Part shown: positions 1-7,634 of the stretch, in pieces
Position numbering within the stretch: the first letter of the stretch is position 1
Layout: each line of letters begins with the position of its first letter
Source of the DNA: Ktedonosporobacter rubrisoli
Lineage (GTDB): Bacteria > Chloroflexota > Ktedonobacteria > Ktedonobacterales > Ktedonobacteraceae
NCBI RefSeq assembly: GCF_004208415.1
Contig: NZ_CP035758.1
Coordinates: forward strand, 5,580,001 to 5,644,000
Length of the DNA: 64,000 nt
Reading direction: 5' to 3'
Program-made: the position numbers and the translations under genes
Notes under the pieces: model-generated
Database searches by the model: none
What the model was told of the DNA's origin: nothing
What the model saw: only the letters and a program-made list of their open reading frames with translations

Positions 1-563
1 CGTACATAGTCGAATGAGCCAATGGTGGGCAGATCAAGCGGCGTGGGACATGAGCCACCAACGGCGATAGCCAGGGCCAGACCCGTTTTGTCAAGGATGC
101 TACGCAGCTGCTCAGGATTCTCTCCTTGAAACCAGGTAGCGTCGCGCACCTCAAAGGCAGCCAGATGGTGAGGAGGCAGCGAGGCTACGAATTGGGCAAG
201 GCGCGACGGATTAGCATGCCAGTGCGGTGGAAGCTGATAGAGAAACGGGCCAAGCAGTTCACCCAGGCCCTGGGCCGCCGTATAGAGCCGGCTCACGCCT
301 TCCTCCACATTCTGTAGCTTTTTCATATGCGTGATATAACGGCTGGCCTTGACGGCGCAGCAAAAGCCCGGGTGCTCCCACAGCTGCTCACGCCAGGTAC
401 AGAATTGCTCACGCGTGGGCAAGCGATAAAAACTGCGATTAATCTCCACGGTTGGAAAGTGACGAGCATAATATGCGAGATACTCGCTCGCCGCCAGCTC
501 GGGCGGGTAGAAACTCCCCACCCAGTGCGGATATACCCAGCCCGAAGTCCCTATGCGAATCAT
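1..563 (-). CDS. DUF72 (YecE-like) family protein, 3' part outside window
   Basis: The reverse strand reads from an ATG at 563 to the window edge, at least 187 codons. The protein begins MIRIGTSGWVYPHW and continues with VEINRSFYRLP, FCCAVKASRYITHMKKL and FEVRDATWF. These are the recognisable blocks of the DUF72/YecE family, a TIM-barrel-like family of unknown biochemical role (family knowledge). A GAGGAG ribosome-binding site lies just before the ATG. The family is usually about 240-280 residues, so roughly the last quarter to third is missing because of the window edge, not a mutation. It is followed upstream by the convergent end of the Nramp-like gene, so it probably forms its own unit. 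Confidence 0.85.
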   Translation of the reverse strand, partial: MIRIGTSGWVYPHWVGSFYPPELAASEYLAYYARHFPTVEINRSFYRLPTREQFCTWREQLWEHPGFCCAVKASRYITHMKKLQNVEEGVSRLYTAAQGLGELLGPFLYQLPPHWHANPSRLAQFVASLPPHHLAAFEVRDATWFQGENPEQLRSILDKTGLALAIAVGGSCPTPLDLPTIGSFDYV

Positions 564-623
564 ATGCGCTCCTCACCCCACAACACGACTATAAGAAAGC
601 ATTTCAGCCTCTATGAAGTAGTA

Positions 624-1898
624 TCACGAGCCCTGGCCGGCTGTCAAGAGAAAGACGATAGCGGCCGCAGACATCAATAGCGTCGCGATCCAGCCCAGAA
701 AGTTGAGCCAGAAGCCATTCGTTTTGTCGCCCATCACCTTGCGATTATTCGCAATGAGCATAATCACGAGCATCAACGGCGGGGCCAGCAGACCATTAAT
801 GAGCGCGGTCCAGAAAAGAGCGGCAATTGGATTAAAGCCAAAAAAGTTGATAAGCATGCCCAACAGAGTAGACAGTGCGATAACTATATAAAAGCGTCGC
901 GCCTGATGCGGCTTTTTATTTAGCCCGCCGGGCCACTCAAAAGCCTCGGCCATCACATAGGCCGATGATCCGGTCAAAATCGGGACGGCCAGCATACCGC
1001 TTCCAATCAGGCCCAGGGCTAAGAGAATGCTAGCGCCATTGCCTGCCAGAGGGCGTAAAGCCAGAGCCACATCTGTCGCCGAAGGAACTTGCGTTTTCCC
1101 GGCCTTGAAGAGCGTAGCAGCTGTGGTCAGTATGATAAAATACATGACCAGGTTCGAGAAGAGCATGCCAATATCCACATCCCAGGCCGCATGGCGCAAT
1201 TGCCTGGCGGTCGTCCCGCGGCGCTGCAAGATTGAATGTTTCTGTTTACTTTCCTGATCCTCAACCTCCGAACTGGCCTGCCAGAAGAACAGGTACGGCG
1301 AGATGGTAGTGCCCAAAATGGCAACCAGCGTCGAGAGAAAGTTAGCGTTCAACTGGATGGTCGGCACAAAGGTTCCTTTGAGCACAGCTAACATATCCGG
1401 CTTAACAAAGAAAGCTGTCGCAATATAGGCAAGTAGCGAAAGCGTTAACCACTTGAAGATGCGCGTAATCAAACGATAGGAGCCCCAGATCTGCAGACCA
1501 ACCAGAGCCAGGGCTGTTGGTATCACAAAGAAGACAGCTGGAATAGGAACCAGCAGATTGATCGCAGCAGCAATCGCCCCAATATCGGCGCCCGCATTAA
1601 TGGTGTTGGCAATAACTAGCCCACATACGATGGGATAGAGCAGCCAGCGTGCATAGTGCTTTCGCACTACGCCAGCCAGGCCCATACCGCTTACCAGCCC
1701 TATGCGTGCACAAATCACCTGCACGGCAGCCATCAGGGGAAAGGTGATCAGAGCTGTCCAGAGCGTGGCAAAGCCGAACCCAGCTCCTGCCGTGCTGTAA
1801 GTTCCAATACCAGAGGGGTCGTCATCAGAAGAGCCGGTAATCAGGCCAGGACCAAGCACCTGCAAGGCCTTTCTTAGCAGATGCCAGACACGTTTCAT
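624..1898 (-). CDS. Nramp-like divalent metal transporter
   Basis: 424-residue polytopic membrane protein with about 11 hydrophobic segments. The N-terminal block GPGLITGSSDDDPSGIGTY corresponds to helix 1 of the Nramp/MntH fold, and GTTISPYLFFWQ corresponds to helix 6. In canonical Mn/Fe transporters these carry DPGN and MPH; here they read DPSG and SPY, so the metal-binding Asn and Met are both replaced. That pattern is seen in divergent Nramp relatives whose substrate may not be Mn or Fe (for example Mg transporters); the substrate here is uncertain. RBS AGGAGTAAAAAAGG precedes the ATG at 1898. It is divergent from the phosphofructokinase gene, with 534 bp between them. Confidence 0.85.
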   Translation of the reverse strand: MKRVWHLLRKALQVLGPGLITGSSDDDPSGIGTYSTAGAGFGFATLWTALITFPLMAAVQVICARIGLVSGMGLAGVVRKHYARWLLYPIVCGLVIANTINAGADIGAIAAAINLLVPIPAVFFVIPTALALVGLQIWGSYRLITRIFKWLTLSLLAYIATAFFVKPDMLAVLKGTFVPTIQLNANFLSTLVAILGTTISPYLFFWQASSEVEDQESKQKHSILQRRGTTARQLRHAAWDVDIGMLFSNLVMYFIILTTAATLFKAGKTQVPSATDVALALRPLAGNGASILLALGLIGSGMLAVPILTGSSAYVMAEAFEWPGGLNKKPHQARRFYIVIALSTLLGMLINFFGFNPIAALFWTALINGLLAPPLMLVIMLIANNRKVMGDKTNGFWLNFLGWIATLLMSAAAIVFLLTAGQGS

Positions 1899-2432
1899 CC
1901 TTTTTTACTCCTAATACATGTTTATGTGACCCTATAAGGTCTTCCGATTGTAACTTCCTCTCGCATGTGGGGAGAAAACGGACCTTTTAAGGCCCGCATG
2001 GGGAAACCGGAAATGAGATTAATTCTCTACTTTGAATACGTAATAAAGCCAGCGAAGGAGTCAGGCGCGTCCTTGCCCTACGGTAACTCTTGCTTATCTG
2101 ATCTAGCTTTGTACATTGTTCTATCTCTACCTGGCAGTACAACAGAGAACAAGACTAAGAGCTTCGATCACAAGCTTGTCTGTAAACCAGCCTTGTGGAA
2201 AACTGAGCTGGCTGGCTTACCTACTGCCTCCCGGCAGCAAACTCAATCAGAATATGTTACTATATTTTTAGCGACAAGAGGTAAGATAGAGCTCTTCTAT
2301 AGAAAAGAGTATATTCTCCCAGGAAAGCTCATACGAAGCAAGATACTCCCGCTAGAACTACGGCAATATTCAGGATAGAAGAAGTTAAAGTCAAATTTTT
2401 GCCTGAGTCAATCAGAGAAGTGGAGTTCTACG
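1899..2432. other. intergenic region between divergent genes
   Basis: 534 bp separate the metal transporter and phosphofructokinase. A reading frame is open here at 1965-2378, but its translation has no recognisable domain or protein-like composition and no good ribosome-binding site. I see no convincing operator, riboswitch or RNA gene. Confidence 0.5.
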
Positions 2433-3620
2433 ATGACATCAACAACTGCGCACAATAATCTGCTCATCGGCCAGTCTGGCGGAGCAACTGCGGTCATTAA
2501 CGCAAGCGTGGTTGGAGCATTTGAAGCTGCTTGCGCTGATGCACGTATTGATGAGATTTACGGTATGCACAATGGCATTGAGGGCTTCCTCAGGGAGGAT
2601 CTTCTAGATCTACGCAAACAGCCACCGGATCTCTGGCACCGCTTGCTCTATACGCCAGGGGCAGCCCTGGGTTCTTGTCGCTACAAGCTTACGGAAGATG
2701 ATCAGGCCAGGCTGATTGAGCTCCTACGCTGCTATCATATTCGTTATCTTGTTTATATTGGCGGAAACGATTCGGCCGACACTGTTCATCGCCTGGCTCA
2801 GGCAGCGCAACACAGCGGCTATGAGCTCGGGGCTGTCAGCATTCCCAAGACTATTGATAATGATTTGCCCTGCACCGATCATACCCTGGGCTATGGCAGC
2901 GCGGCGCGCTTTATCGCCCAGGCTGTGCTAGACTCAACACTTAACATGCGCTCCCTACCTGAGCTGGCGCCTGCGGTAAAGGTGATCGAGACGCAGGGGC
3001 GCGATTCCGGCTGGCTGGTGGCAGCCTCTACGCTCGGCAAGCACAAAGCTAGCGATCCGCCCCATATGCTGCTTGTGCCGGAGCAAGCTTTTGTGCAGGA
3101 GCAGTTCTTAGAACAACTTGAAGAGATTTATCGCCGTCTGGGCTACGCGGTTGTGGTGACCTCGGAGGCACTCCGCGATGCAGCGGGCCAGCCAGTAGGC
3201 GAGACGGACCCCACAGCAGCTGATGCCTTTGGCCATCCTCTCTTCTATGGAGCCGCCTCTACACTGGCCAAAATCATTAAGCAGCGACTCCATGTGCGCG
3301 CCCATAGCGAAAGCTACGGAGATTTACAATGGAGTAGCATCTCACGCATAGATCGCGAGGAAGCTCAGCTGGCCGGAAAGGAAGCTATAGAGCAATTGTT
3401 AGAAGGCGAGAGCGACAAGATGATTACGCTCATCCGTGAGAAGCACGTCCCTTATCAATGCCACCTGGGAACTGTTGAGCTATCTAGAGTAGCCAATCTG
3501 CAGCGCCCCCTTCCCGCTGAATATCTAGATACAACAACAAAAATGACGACGCGCGCCTTCCAGGACTACGCCCAGCCTTTGCTAGGCAGCCCGTTGCCCG
3601 ACTATCCTCAACTCAGCTAG
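2433..3620 (+). CDS. pfkA: 6-phosphofructokinase, probably PPi-dependent
   Basis: 395 residues of the PfkA fold. It catalyses phosphorylation of fructose 6-phosphate to fructose 1,6-bisphosphate in glycolysis. Visible motifs are QSGGATAVIN (N-terminal phosphate loop), YIGGNDS at about residues 108-114, SIPKTIDNDL at 136-145 with the catalytic aspartates, and IETQGRDSGW. In ATP enzymes the second motif is GGDGS and the third PGTIDND. Here Asp113 replaces that Gly and Lys139 replaces the Gly of PGTID, the Asp/Lys pair that marks pyrophosphate-dependent enzymes (family knowledge). The GGND spelling is itself a variant of GGDD. Start chosen at the ATG at 2433 after AGTGGAG. A decayed copy of its 3' end lies just downstream. 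Confidence 0.9.
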   Translation: MTSTTAHNNLLIGQSGGATAVINASVVGAFEAACADARIDEIYGMHNGIEGFLREDLLDLRKQPPDLWHRLLYTPGAALGSCRYKLTEDDQARLIELLRCYHIRYLVYIGGNDSADTVHRLAQAAQHSGYELGAVSIPKTIDNDLPCTDHTLGYGSAARFIAQAVLDSTLNMRSLPELAPAVKVIETQGRDSGWLVAASTLGKHKASDPPHMLLVPEQAFVQEQFLEQLEEIYRRLGYAVVVTSEALRDAAGQPVGETDPTAADAFGHPLFYGAASTLAKIIKQRLHVRAHSESYGDLQWSSISRIDREEAQLAGKEAIEQLLEGESDKMITLIREKHVPYQCHLGTVELSRVANLQRPLPAEYLDTTTKMTTRAFQDYAQPLLGSPLPDYPQLS

Positions 3621-3773
3621 TTTGGAAGACTATACGCGGCAACACTCCACAAAGAAAAAAGCCAGAGCAGAAAGCCCATCAAAATAAATGCTTAGCCCTC
3701 TGCACATTCTTTGGTATTCTCTACCTGATCAGCACGATGCGAGATCTGATGGCCTCACCAAGCGTTACGACTG

Positions 3774-3867
3774 GTGGCTAATCAACAGCGCGCCCTTTCC
3801 GCGGAATATCTGAACACAAGAACCAAATTGATGACGCGCCTTCCAGCACTACGCCAGATCTTTGCTA
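3774..3867 (+). pseudogene. decayed 3' fragment of a second phosphofructokinase
   Basis: From 3774 the sequence reads VANQQRALSAEYLNTRTKLM-TR, then after a 2-base deletion AFQHYARSLL. This matches the end of the intact gene upstream (VANLQRPLPAEYLDTTTKMTTRAFQDYAQPLL) at both protein and DNA level, but with enough differences that it is an old, separate copy rather than a recent slip. Sequence before about 3730 no longer aligns by eye. It could be a remnant of a tandem pfk paralogue removed by deletion. Confidence 0.8.
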
Positions 3868-4180
3868 TTAATAATAATAGCAATCAGTTCAATAGAGCCC
3901 TATCTGTATCATACGCAACTATATTAGCATAGAGCATGTTTATTAATCTAATATATGCTTATAGTTAAAAGTCTTTACCAACCTATCACACCCATTTATT
4001 ATTCTAGCCCATATATCAATATAATTAATCACAAATATTTCTTACATCTTACAACCTATAAATCTATATTAGCATGGTTAATTCTTTTATTTACTATATA
4101 ACGTTTTTATTCTTCTCAACCTTGGCATTAATTTTAGCATATGATACTCTTATTATATCATTAAATTAGGGAAGTGTATT
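3868..4180. other. very AT-rich intergenic stretch
   Basis: About 310 bp of markedly AT-rich DNA, unlike the flanking GC-balanced sequence, marking the left side of an AT-rich island that continues to about 5.7 kb. I see no gene. A promoter for the MauE-like gene probably lies here, but the base composition makes -10 boxes uninformative. Confidence 0.5.
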
Positions 4181-4720
4181 ATGCAGCTTTCACAGATTGT
4201 TTGCCTGTTAATAGATGTTTACTTTGGATTAGCATTAGGAATCGCAGGACTAATCAAAATAAACAACTATGCATCTTTTATCCATATCCTTCAACATCAT
4301 TACAGATTTCCCAAATGGATCTCTAACACACTAGGAAAAGTATTTCCTTGGATTGAAATTTTTCTTGCAATTTCGCTCTTGGTACCTCTTCCACTCTATA
4401 GGCTGATTGTTACGTGGAGTATAATCTTCATTTTTCTCTTATTTCTTCTTTGCAAGATTGTATTAATCCGAAGAAGTCACCTGCAATCTAATTGTGGCTG
4501 TTATGGCGAGATTACACGCAAACAAAATGTGTTGGAAAGCACTCTGACTCTCATCATACAGATTGCAGCTCTCTCTTTCCTTCTCTTTCTCATCTACACT
4601 GCTCCATCCCCTCTATGGCAGTGCTACCTGATGGGGTTTGGGCTGCTTATCGGATCTTATATTTGGTTTTTGTTCCAAATATGGAAGCGGCGACAAGCTT
4701 TACTAGCTCAAAGTAATTAG
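4181..4720 (+). CDS. MauE/DoxX-like redox-associated membrane protein
   Basis: 179 residues with four or more hydrophobic segments. The fold order resembles MauE: an N-terminal helix with GLAGLIKI-like sequence, then a cytoplasmic or periplasmic turn carrying SNCGCYGEI, then two more helices. The CGCYG motif (compare CGCFG in MauE-family proteins) is the diagnostic feature. MauE is needed for making disulfides in the small subunit of methylamine dehydrogenase, and relatives serve as membrane thiol-redox partners (family knowledge). No methylamine dehydrogenase genes are nearby. The next gene encodes a Tat-exported cysteine-rich protein, so I infer a role in its disulfide formation. Codon use is AT-rich compared with the rest of the window. 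Confidence 0.75.
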   Translation: MQLSQIVCLLIDVYFGLALGIAGLIKINNYASFIHILQHHYRFPKWISNTLGKVFPWIEIFLAISLLVPLPLYRLIVTWSIIFIFLLFLLCKIVLIRRSHLQSNCGCYGEITRKQNVLESTLTLIIQIAALSFLLFLIYTAPSPLWQCYLMGFGLLIGSYIWFLFQIWKRRQALLAQSN

Positions 4721-4950
4721 CTTTCTTATTCTGCTGTATTCAGAGAGGAGGAATACACTTGATGCAGATGAAACGACCGAGCAATCTCTTGAAGCACCAG
4801 CTGCTGATACGGTTATACACACATCCCTAGCAAGCAAATAAGCTCAGTAGCATCTACTCTTTTGTTGAATACCCTTTCCGGCTACACTTTCTGCTCTAAC
4901 GATGTCCTTTGGAGAATTTGACAATATTTTGCTAAGGAAGGAAGTTCCAC
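4721..4950 (+). other. spacer with possible small reading frames
   Basis: A strong AGAGGAGG at 4743-4750 precedes an ATG at 4762 that opens only 22 codons (stop at 4828-4830, product begins MQMKRPSNLL). A different frame through the same DNA, ending in a TAA at 4839-4841, has a more protein-like composition (DADETTEQSLEAPAADTV), which could be a remnant tail of a lost gene. I cannot decide between a tiny peptide, a remnant and chance. Confidence 0.3.
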
Positions 4951-5283
4951 ATGAAAGATGAGCAACATAAGCCCGGGATAAGCGGATTATCTCGGCGTAC
5001 TCTGGTAAAGACCGTAGCAGGTCTCTTTGCCTTTATACCGGCAGGAGCGTATCTTGCAAACCCACATAATGCATTTGCGTATAATCCTACGTATGTTCCA
5101 TGCGCAGATTCTGATCAAGTCACTTGTCATTGGGAAAGTGTATGTGCAGATCCGTATTGTAGAGGACAAAAAACAATATGGGAATTTGAACTTTGTTCTG
5201 ACGACCGTAATGGAAAAACTGTCCATCATATCAAAACCCGCCCGTCGATACAGGAAATGCATGCTAACTACAGATCAGCTTAA
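4951..5283 (+). CDS. Tat-exported small cysteine-rich protein
   Basis: 110 residues, not recognised as a known family. The N-terminus has a twin-arginine signal (LSRRTLVKT, about residues 13-21) followed by a hydrophobic stretch and an AFA cleavage site near residue 43, so it should be exported folded. The mature part of about 67 residues contains five cysteines (PC, TCHW, VCADPYC, ELC) within roughly 45 residues. RBS AAGGAAGG lies 9 bp before the ATG. It follows the MauE-like gene by 230 bp on the same strand. The pairing of a Tat-exported Cys-rich protein with a MauE homologue echoes MauA/MauE, but this is not MauA. Function unknown. Confidence 0.7.
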   Translation: MKDEQHKPGISGLSRRTLVKTVAGLFAFIPAGAYLANPHNAFAYNPTYVPCADSDQVTCHWESVCADPYCRGQKTIWEFELCSDDRNGKTVHHIKTRPSIQEMHANYRSA

Positions 5284-5354
5284 CTTCAAAAGGCTTAAGA
5301 CAGCTGTGATGGCTTTGCAGCATTTACCTAAATTTTTGCCAAGGAGATATGGAT

Positions 5355-5696
5355 ATGCCCAAGCAAAATTTTACCCTCGGAACTTCTAGTGTCTTTGATT
5401 CTCAAGCACAAACAGACCGTCCGATTAAGTTATTTCTAACTGTATATGATGTAGCACCTCAAGATTGGATTGATCAAACACATCCACGAACTGGTGTCCT
5501 GCTTCCACGGCCCATGACCATCGGCGAATATAAACAGCTTTGGAATAACCAGCTCCAAGGGTCCTTATCCCACCCTTTAGCTAAAGGTGAGAACTTCCTA
5601 TTTGATCTTAGCCCCTGGGCAAACTTACCTGATGATACCTATCTAATGATGGAGTGGACGTTTGAAGTGATTCATCCGTCATCTTCTGAAAAGTAA
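5355..5696 (+). CDS. hypothetical small soluble protein
   Basis: 113 residues, beginning MPKQNFTLGTSSVFDSQ; no signal peptide, membrane segment or cysteines and no recognised domain. Two in-frame ATGs exist at 5349 and 5355. AAGGAG at 5341-5346 gives 8 bp spacing to the second, so I choose 5355. The fold may be beta-rich (alternating hydrophobic pattern in PIKLFLTVYDV and YLMMEWTFEV). It lies 71 bp after the Cys-rich protein gene on the same strand, so the two are probably co-transcribed. Possibly a cytoplasmic partner or immunity-like protein; that is speculation. Confidence 0.6.
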   Translation: MPKQNFTLGTSSVFDSQAQTDRPIKLFLTVYDVAPQDWIDQTHPRTGVLLPRPMTIGEYKQLWNNQLQGSLSHPLAKGENFLFDLSPWANLPDDTYLMMEWTFEVIHPSSSEK

Positions 5697-5752
5697 ACAA
5701 GGCCCCTTAGCCAGACCCTAAGCACCTGAAGAAAGTGCTAACAACATATATT

Positions 5753-5784
5753 TGTGAGAGACTGAGAGACATCAGCCTCTCACA
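5753..5784 (+). terminator. stem-loop after the MauE-like cluster
   Basis: TGTGAGAG at 5753-5760 pairs with CTCTCACA at 5777-5784, extended inward by CTGA/TCAG after one mismatch. An A-rich run rather than a clear T run follows, so it may be a weak terminator for the three-gene AT-rich cluster. Confidence 0.4.
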
Positions 5785-6000
5785 GGCAATCTTCAGCAAA
5801 AAAACTGAACAAAAAGACTTGCCCAATACACTTGTCCCTATCCCTGACCCCTGAGGGATCGAGGGCAACTAGTTCAAAGATGTGTCTATACCTTACAGTA
5901 AAAAATAGGTAGTTATCCTATTGATTTCTTTCTGCTCACACTGGATACTTCTAATGACATCAGTCTTCCCATTTCATGCTACAAAGGAGGTCATAAACAC

Positions 6001-6408
6001 GTGACAAAAGGAGCTACGTTCCTGCATGTACGCCCTTTTTTCTGGCTGCTTCTTGCTATCGCCTGCGCGATCACAATAACGCTGGCAGTACTCGTGAAGA
6101 CCGATCCCCCGGCCTCCATGCAGGTGCATTTAGAGCAACAACAGCCGCTGGTTAACGAAACAACAGGGCTCAAAGTATATCTTACCGATACGCAAGGCTT
6201 ACCCATCCAGCAAGCCCAGGCCATGGTAAGTACGAACATGACGAATATGGATATGGGAGAAAATTTGCAGCCGCTTATGCCTAAGGGCGACGGAAGCTAC
6301 GAAACGCTATTCCGCCCTTCGATGTCGGGTCCCTGGTCGCTGACGATTACTGTCCACGCGCATGGCTTTGAGCCTCTACACCAGACAATCTTTGTGCAGG
6401 TCGTCTAA
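6001..6408 (+). CDS. YtkA-like membrane-anchored protein
   Basis: 135 residues with a GTG start at 6001 behind AAAGGAGG. Residues about 11-35 form one transmembrane anchor; the rest is an extracytoplasmic beta-sandwich-like domain. The methionine-rich stretch STNMTNMDMGE followed by GDGSYETLFRPSMSGPWSLTITV matches the YtkA/FixH-like family, which is often linked to copper or cytochrome oxidase maturation (family knowledge). No copper or oxidase genes are adjacent, so the role here is open. It converges on nrdB. Confidence 0.65.
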   Translation: MTKGATFLHVRPFFWLLLAIACAITITLAVLVKTDPPASMQVHLEQQQPLVNETTGLKVYLTDTQGLPIQQAQAMVSTNMTNMDMGENLQPLMPKGDGSYETLFRPSMSGPWSLTITVHAHGFEPLHQTIFVQVV

Positions 6409-6559
6409 TATCAATTCCAGACCACTCTACCTGCCAGGCAGCCAGATACTTTGCTCTATGCATTCCACAAACAGGAGGTGCAGGCAAGACCACGTTTAGC
6501 CGGTCTCGCGCTACACCTCACTCCATGCAATGGGCAGCCTCAATCTGTTTATTGATAGC

Positions 6560-7594
6560 CTAGTCCCATTGCAGGGTCGCGGCCGATTTATACTCGGTGA
6601 CACGGGTCTCAAAGAAGTTCTTTTCTTTGCTCAGGTCCATGGTCTCGCTCATCCAGGGGAAGGGATGGGAAGCATGGTAGAGTGCGGGCAAGCCGATGCG
6701 CTCCAGGCGCCGGTCGGCAATATGCTGAACGTAGTGGCGAAAGGCCTCGGCGTTCAAGCCCAATATTCCCTGCGGCAAGCAATCTTGAGCATAGGCAATC
6801 TCCAGCTCTACAGCTTCCTTGATCAGCTCGCTGATATGCTGCTTGAAAGTTGGCGTCCAAACATCTGGATTCTCGGCCTTGATCCCATTGATCAGATCAA
6901 TACCAAAGTTCAGATGAATGGTCTCGTCGCGCAAGATATACTGGAATTGCTCACCAACACCGGTCATGAGGTTGCGTCGATGGAAGGAGAGCATCATCAC
7001 AAAGCCGCTATAGAAAAAGATGCCTTCCATGATGACGTAGTAGCCGATCAGATTTTTGAGGAAGGTCTGAATTCCCTCGGGGGTCTCCGTGGAAAAGTTG
7101 GGATCAAGCAGAGCTGAGGTGAGCTTCATCTCAAAGTCGTCTTTGCGCGCAATGGCGGGGATATCGTGGTACATCCCAAAGACTTCGCGCTCATTGAGCC
7201 CCAGGCTCTCAACGATGTAGAGGAAGGCGTGCGTATGCACGGCCTCCTCAAAGGCCTGGCGTAGCAGATACTGACGGCACTCGGCATTGGTTATCTGCTT
7301 AAAGATGGAGAGCACAAGGTTGTTGCCCACCAGGCTCTCAGCGGTGGCAAAAAAGCCAAGGTTGCGCATGATGACCAGGCGCTCATTGGCGCTTAGCGTG
7401 CTTGAACGCCAGATCTCGATATCCCTGGCCATTGGCACTTCGGTGGGCATCCAATGATTGGCGCAGCCATTGAGATAGTGCTCCCAGGCCCATTTATACT
7501 TTAAGGGCATTAGCTGATTGACATCGACCGACGAGCCGTTGATGAGTCTCTTTTGTGCCCCCGGCGTCTGCGCTTCTTCAAATTCAAGGTTCAT
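6560..7594 (-). CDS. nrdB: ribonucleotide reductase small subunit, class Ic type
   Basis: 344 residues of the ferritin-like R2 fold, which supplies the oxidising equivalent for ribonucleotide reduction by NrdA. Metal ligands are visible at Glu86 (AESLVGNN), Glu117 and His120 (EEAVHTHAFLY), Glu190 (VIMEGIFF), Glu224 and His227 (RDETIHLNF). The residue four after His120, normally the radical tyrosine, is Phe124. All these positions line up at a constant offset with Chlamydia trachomatis R2 (Phe127), the type enzyme of class Ic with a Mn/Fe cofactor. I infer the same cofactor. Glu86 instead of Asp as first ligand also fits. It lies 40 bp after nrdA and is surely co-transcribed. Confidence 0.93.
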   Translation of the reverse strand: MNLEFEEAQTPGAQKRLINGSSVDVNQLMPLKYKWAWEHYLNGCANHWMPTEVPMARDIEIWRSSTLSANERLVIMRNLGFFATAESLVGNNLVLSIFKQITNAECRQYLLRQAFEEAVHTHAFLYIVESLGLNEREVFGMYHDIPAIARKDDFEMKLTSALLDPNFSTETPEGIQTFLKNLIGYYVIMEGIFFYSGFVMMLSFHRRNLMTGVGEQFQYILRDETIHLNFGIDLINGIKAENPDVWTPTFKQHISELIKEAVELEIAYAQDCLPQGILGLNAEAFRHYVQHIADRRLERIGLPALYHASHPFPWMSETMDLSKEKNFFETRVTEYKSAATLQWD

Positions 7595-7634
7595 CCTTAT
7601 TTCTCTTCTTTCCCTTTGCTGTCTCGCTCAAGCC

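Noticed and set aside
327..680. 117-codon plus-strand frame at the left edge
   Set aside because: Antisense to the DUF72 gene, whose motifs are unmistakable.
1965..2378. 137-codon frame between divergent genes
   Set aside because: No RBS, no domain, irregular composition.
6530..7117. 195-codon plus-strand frame opposite nrdB
   Set aside because: Shadow of a strongly conserved gene.
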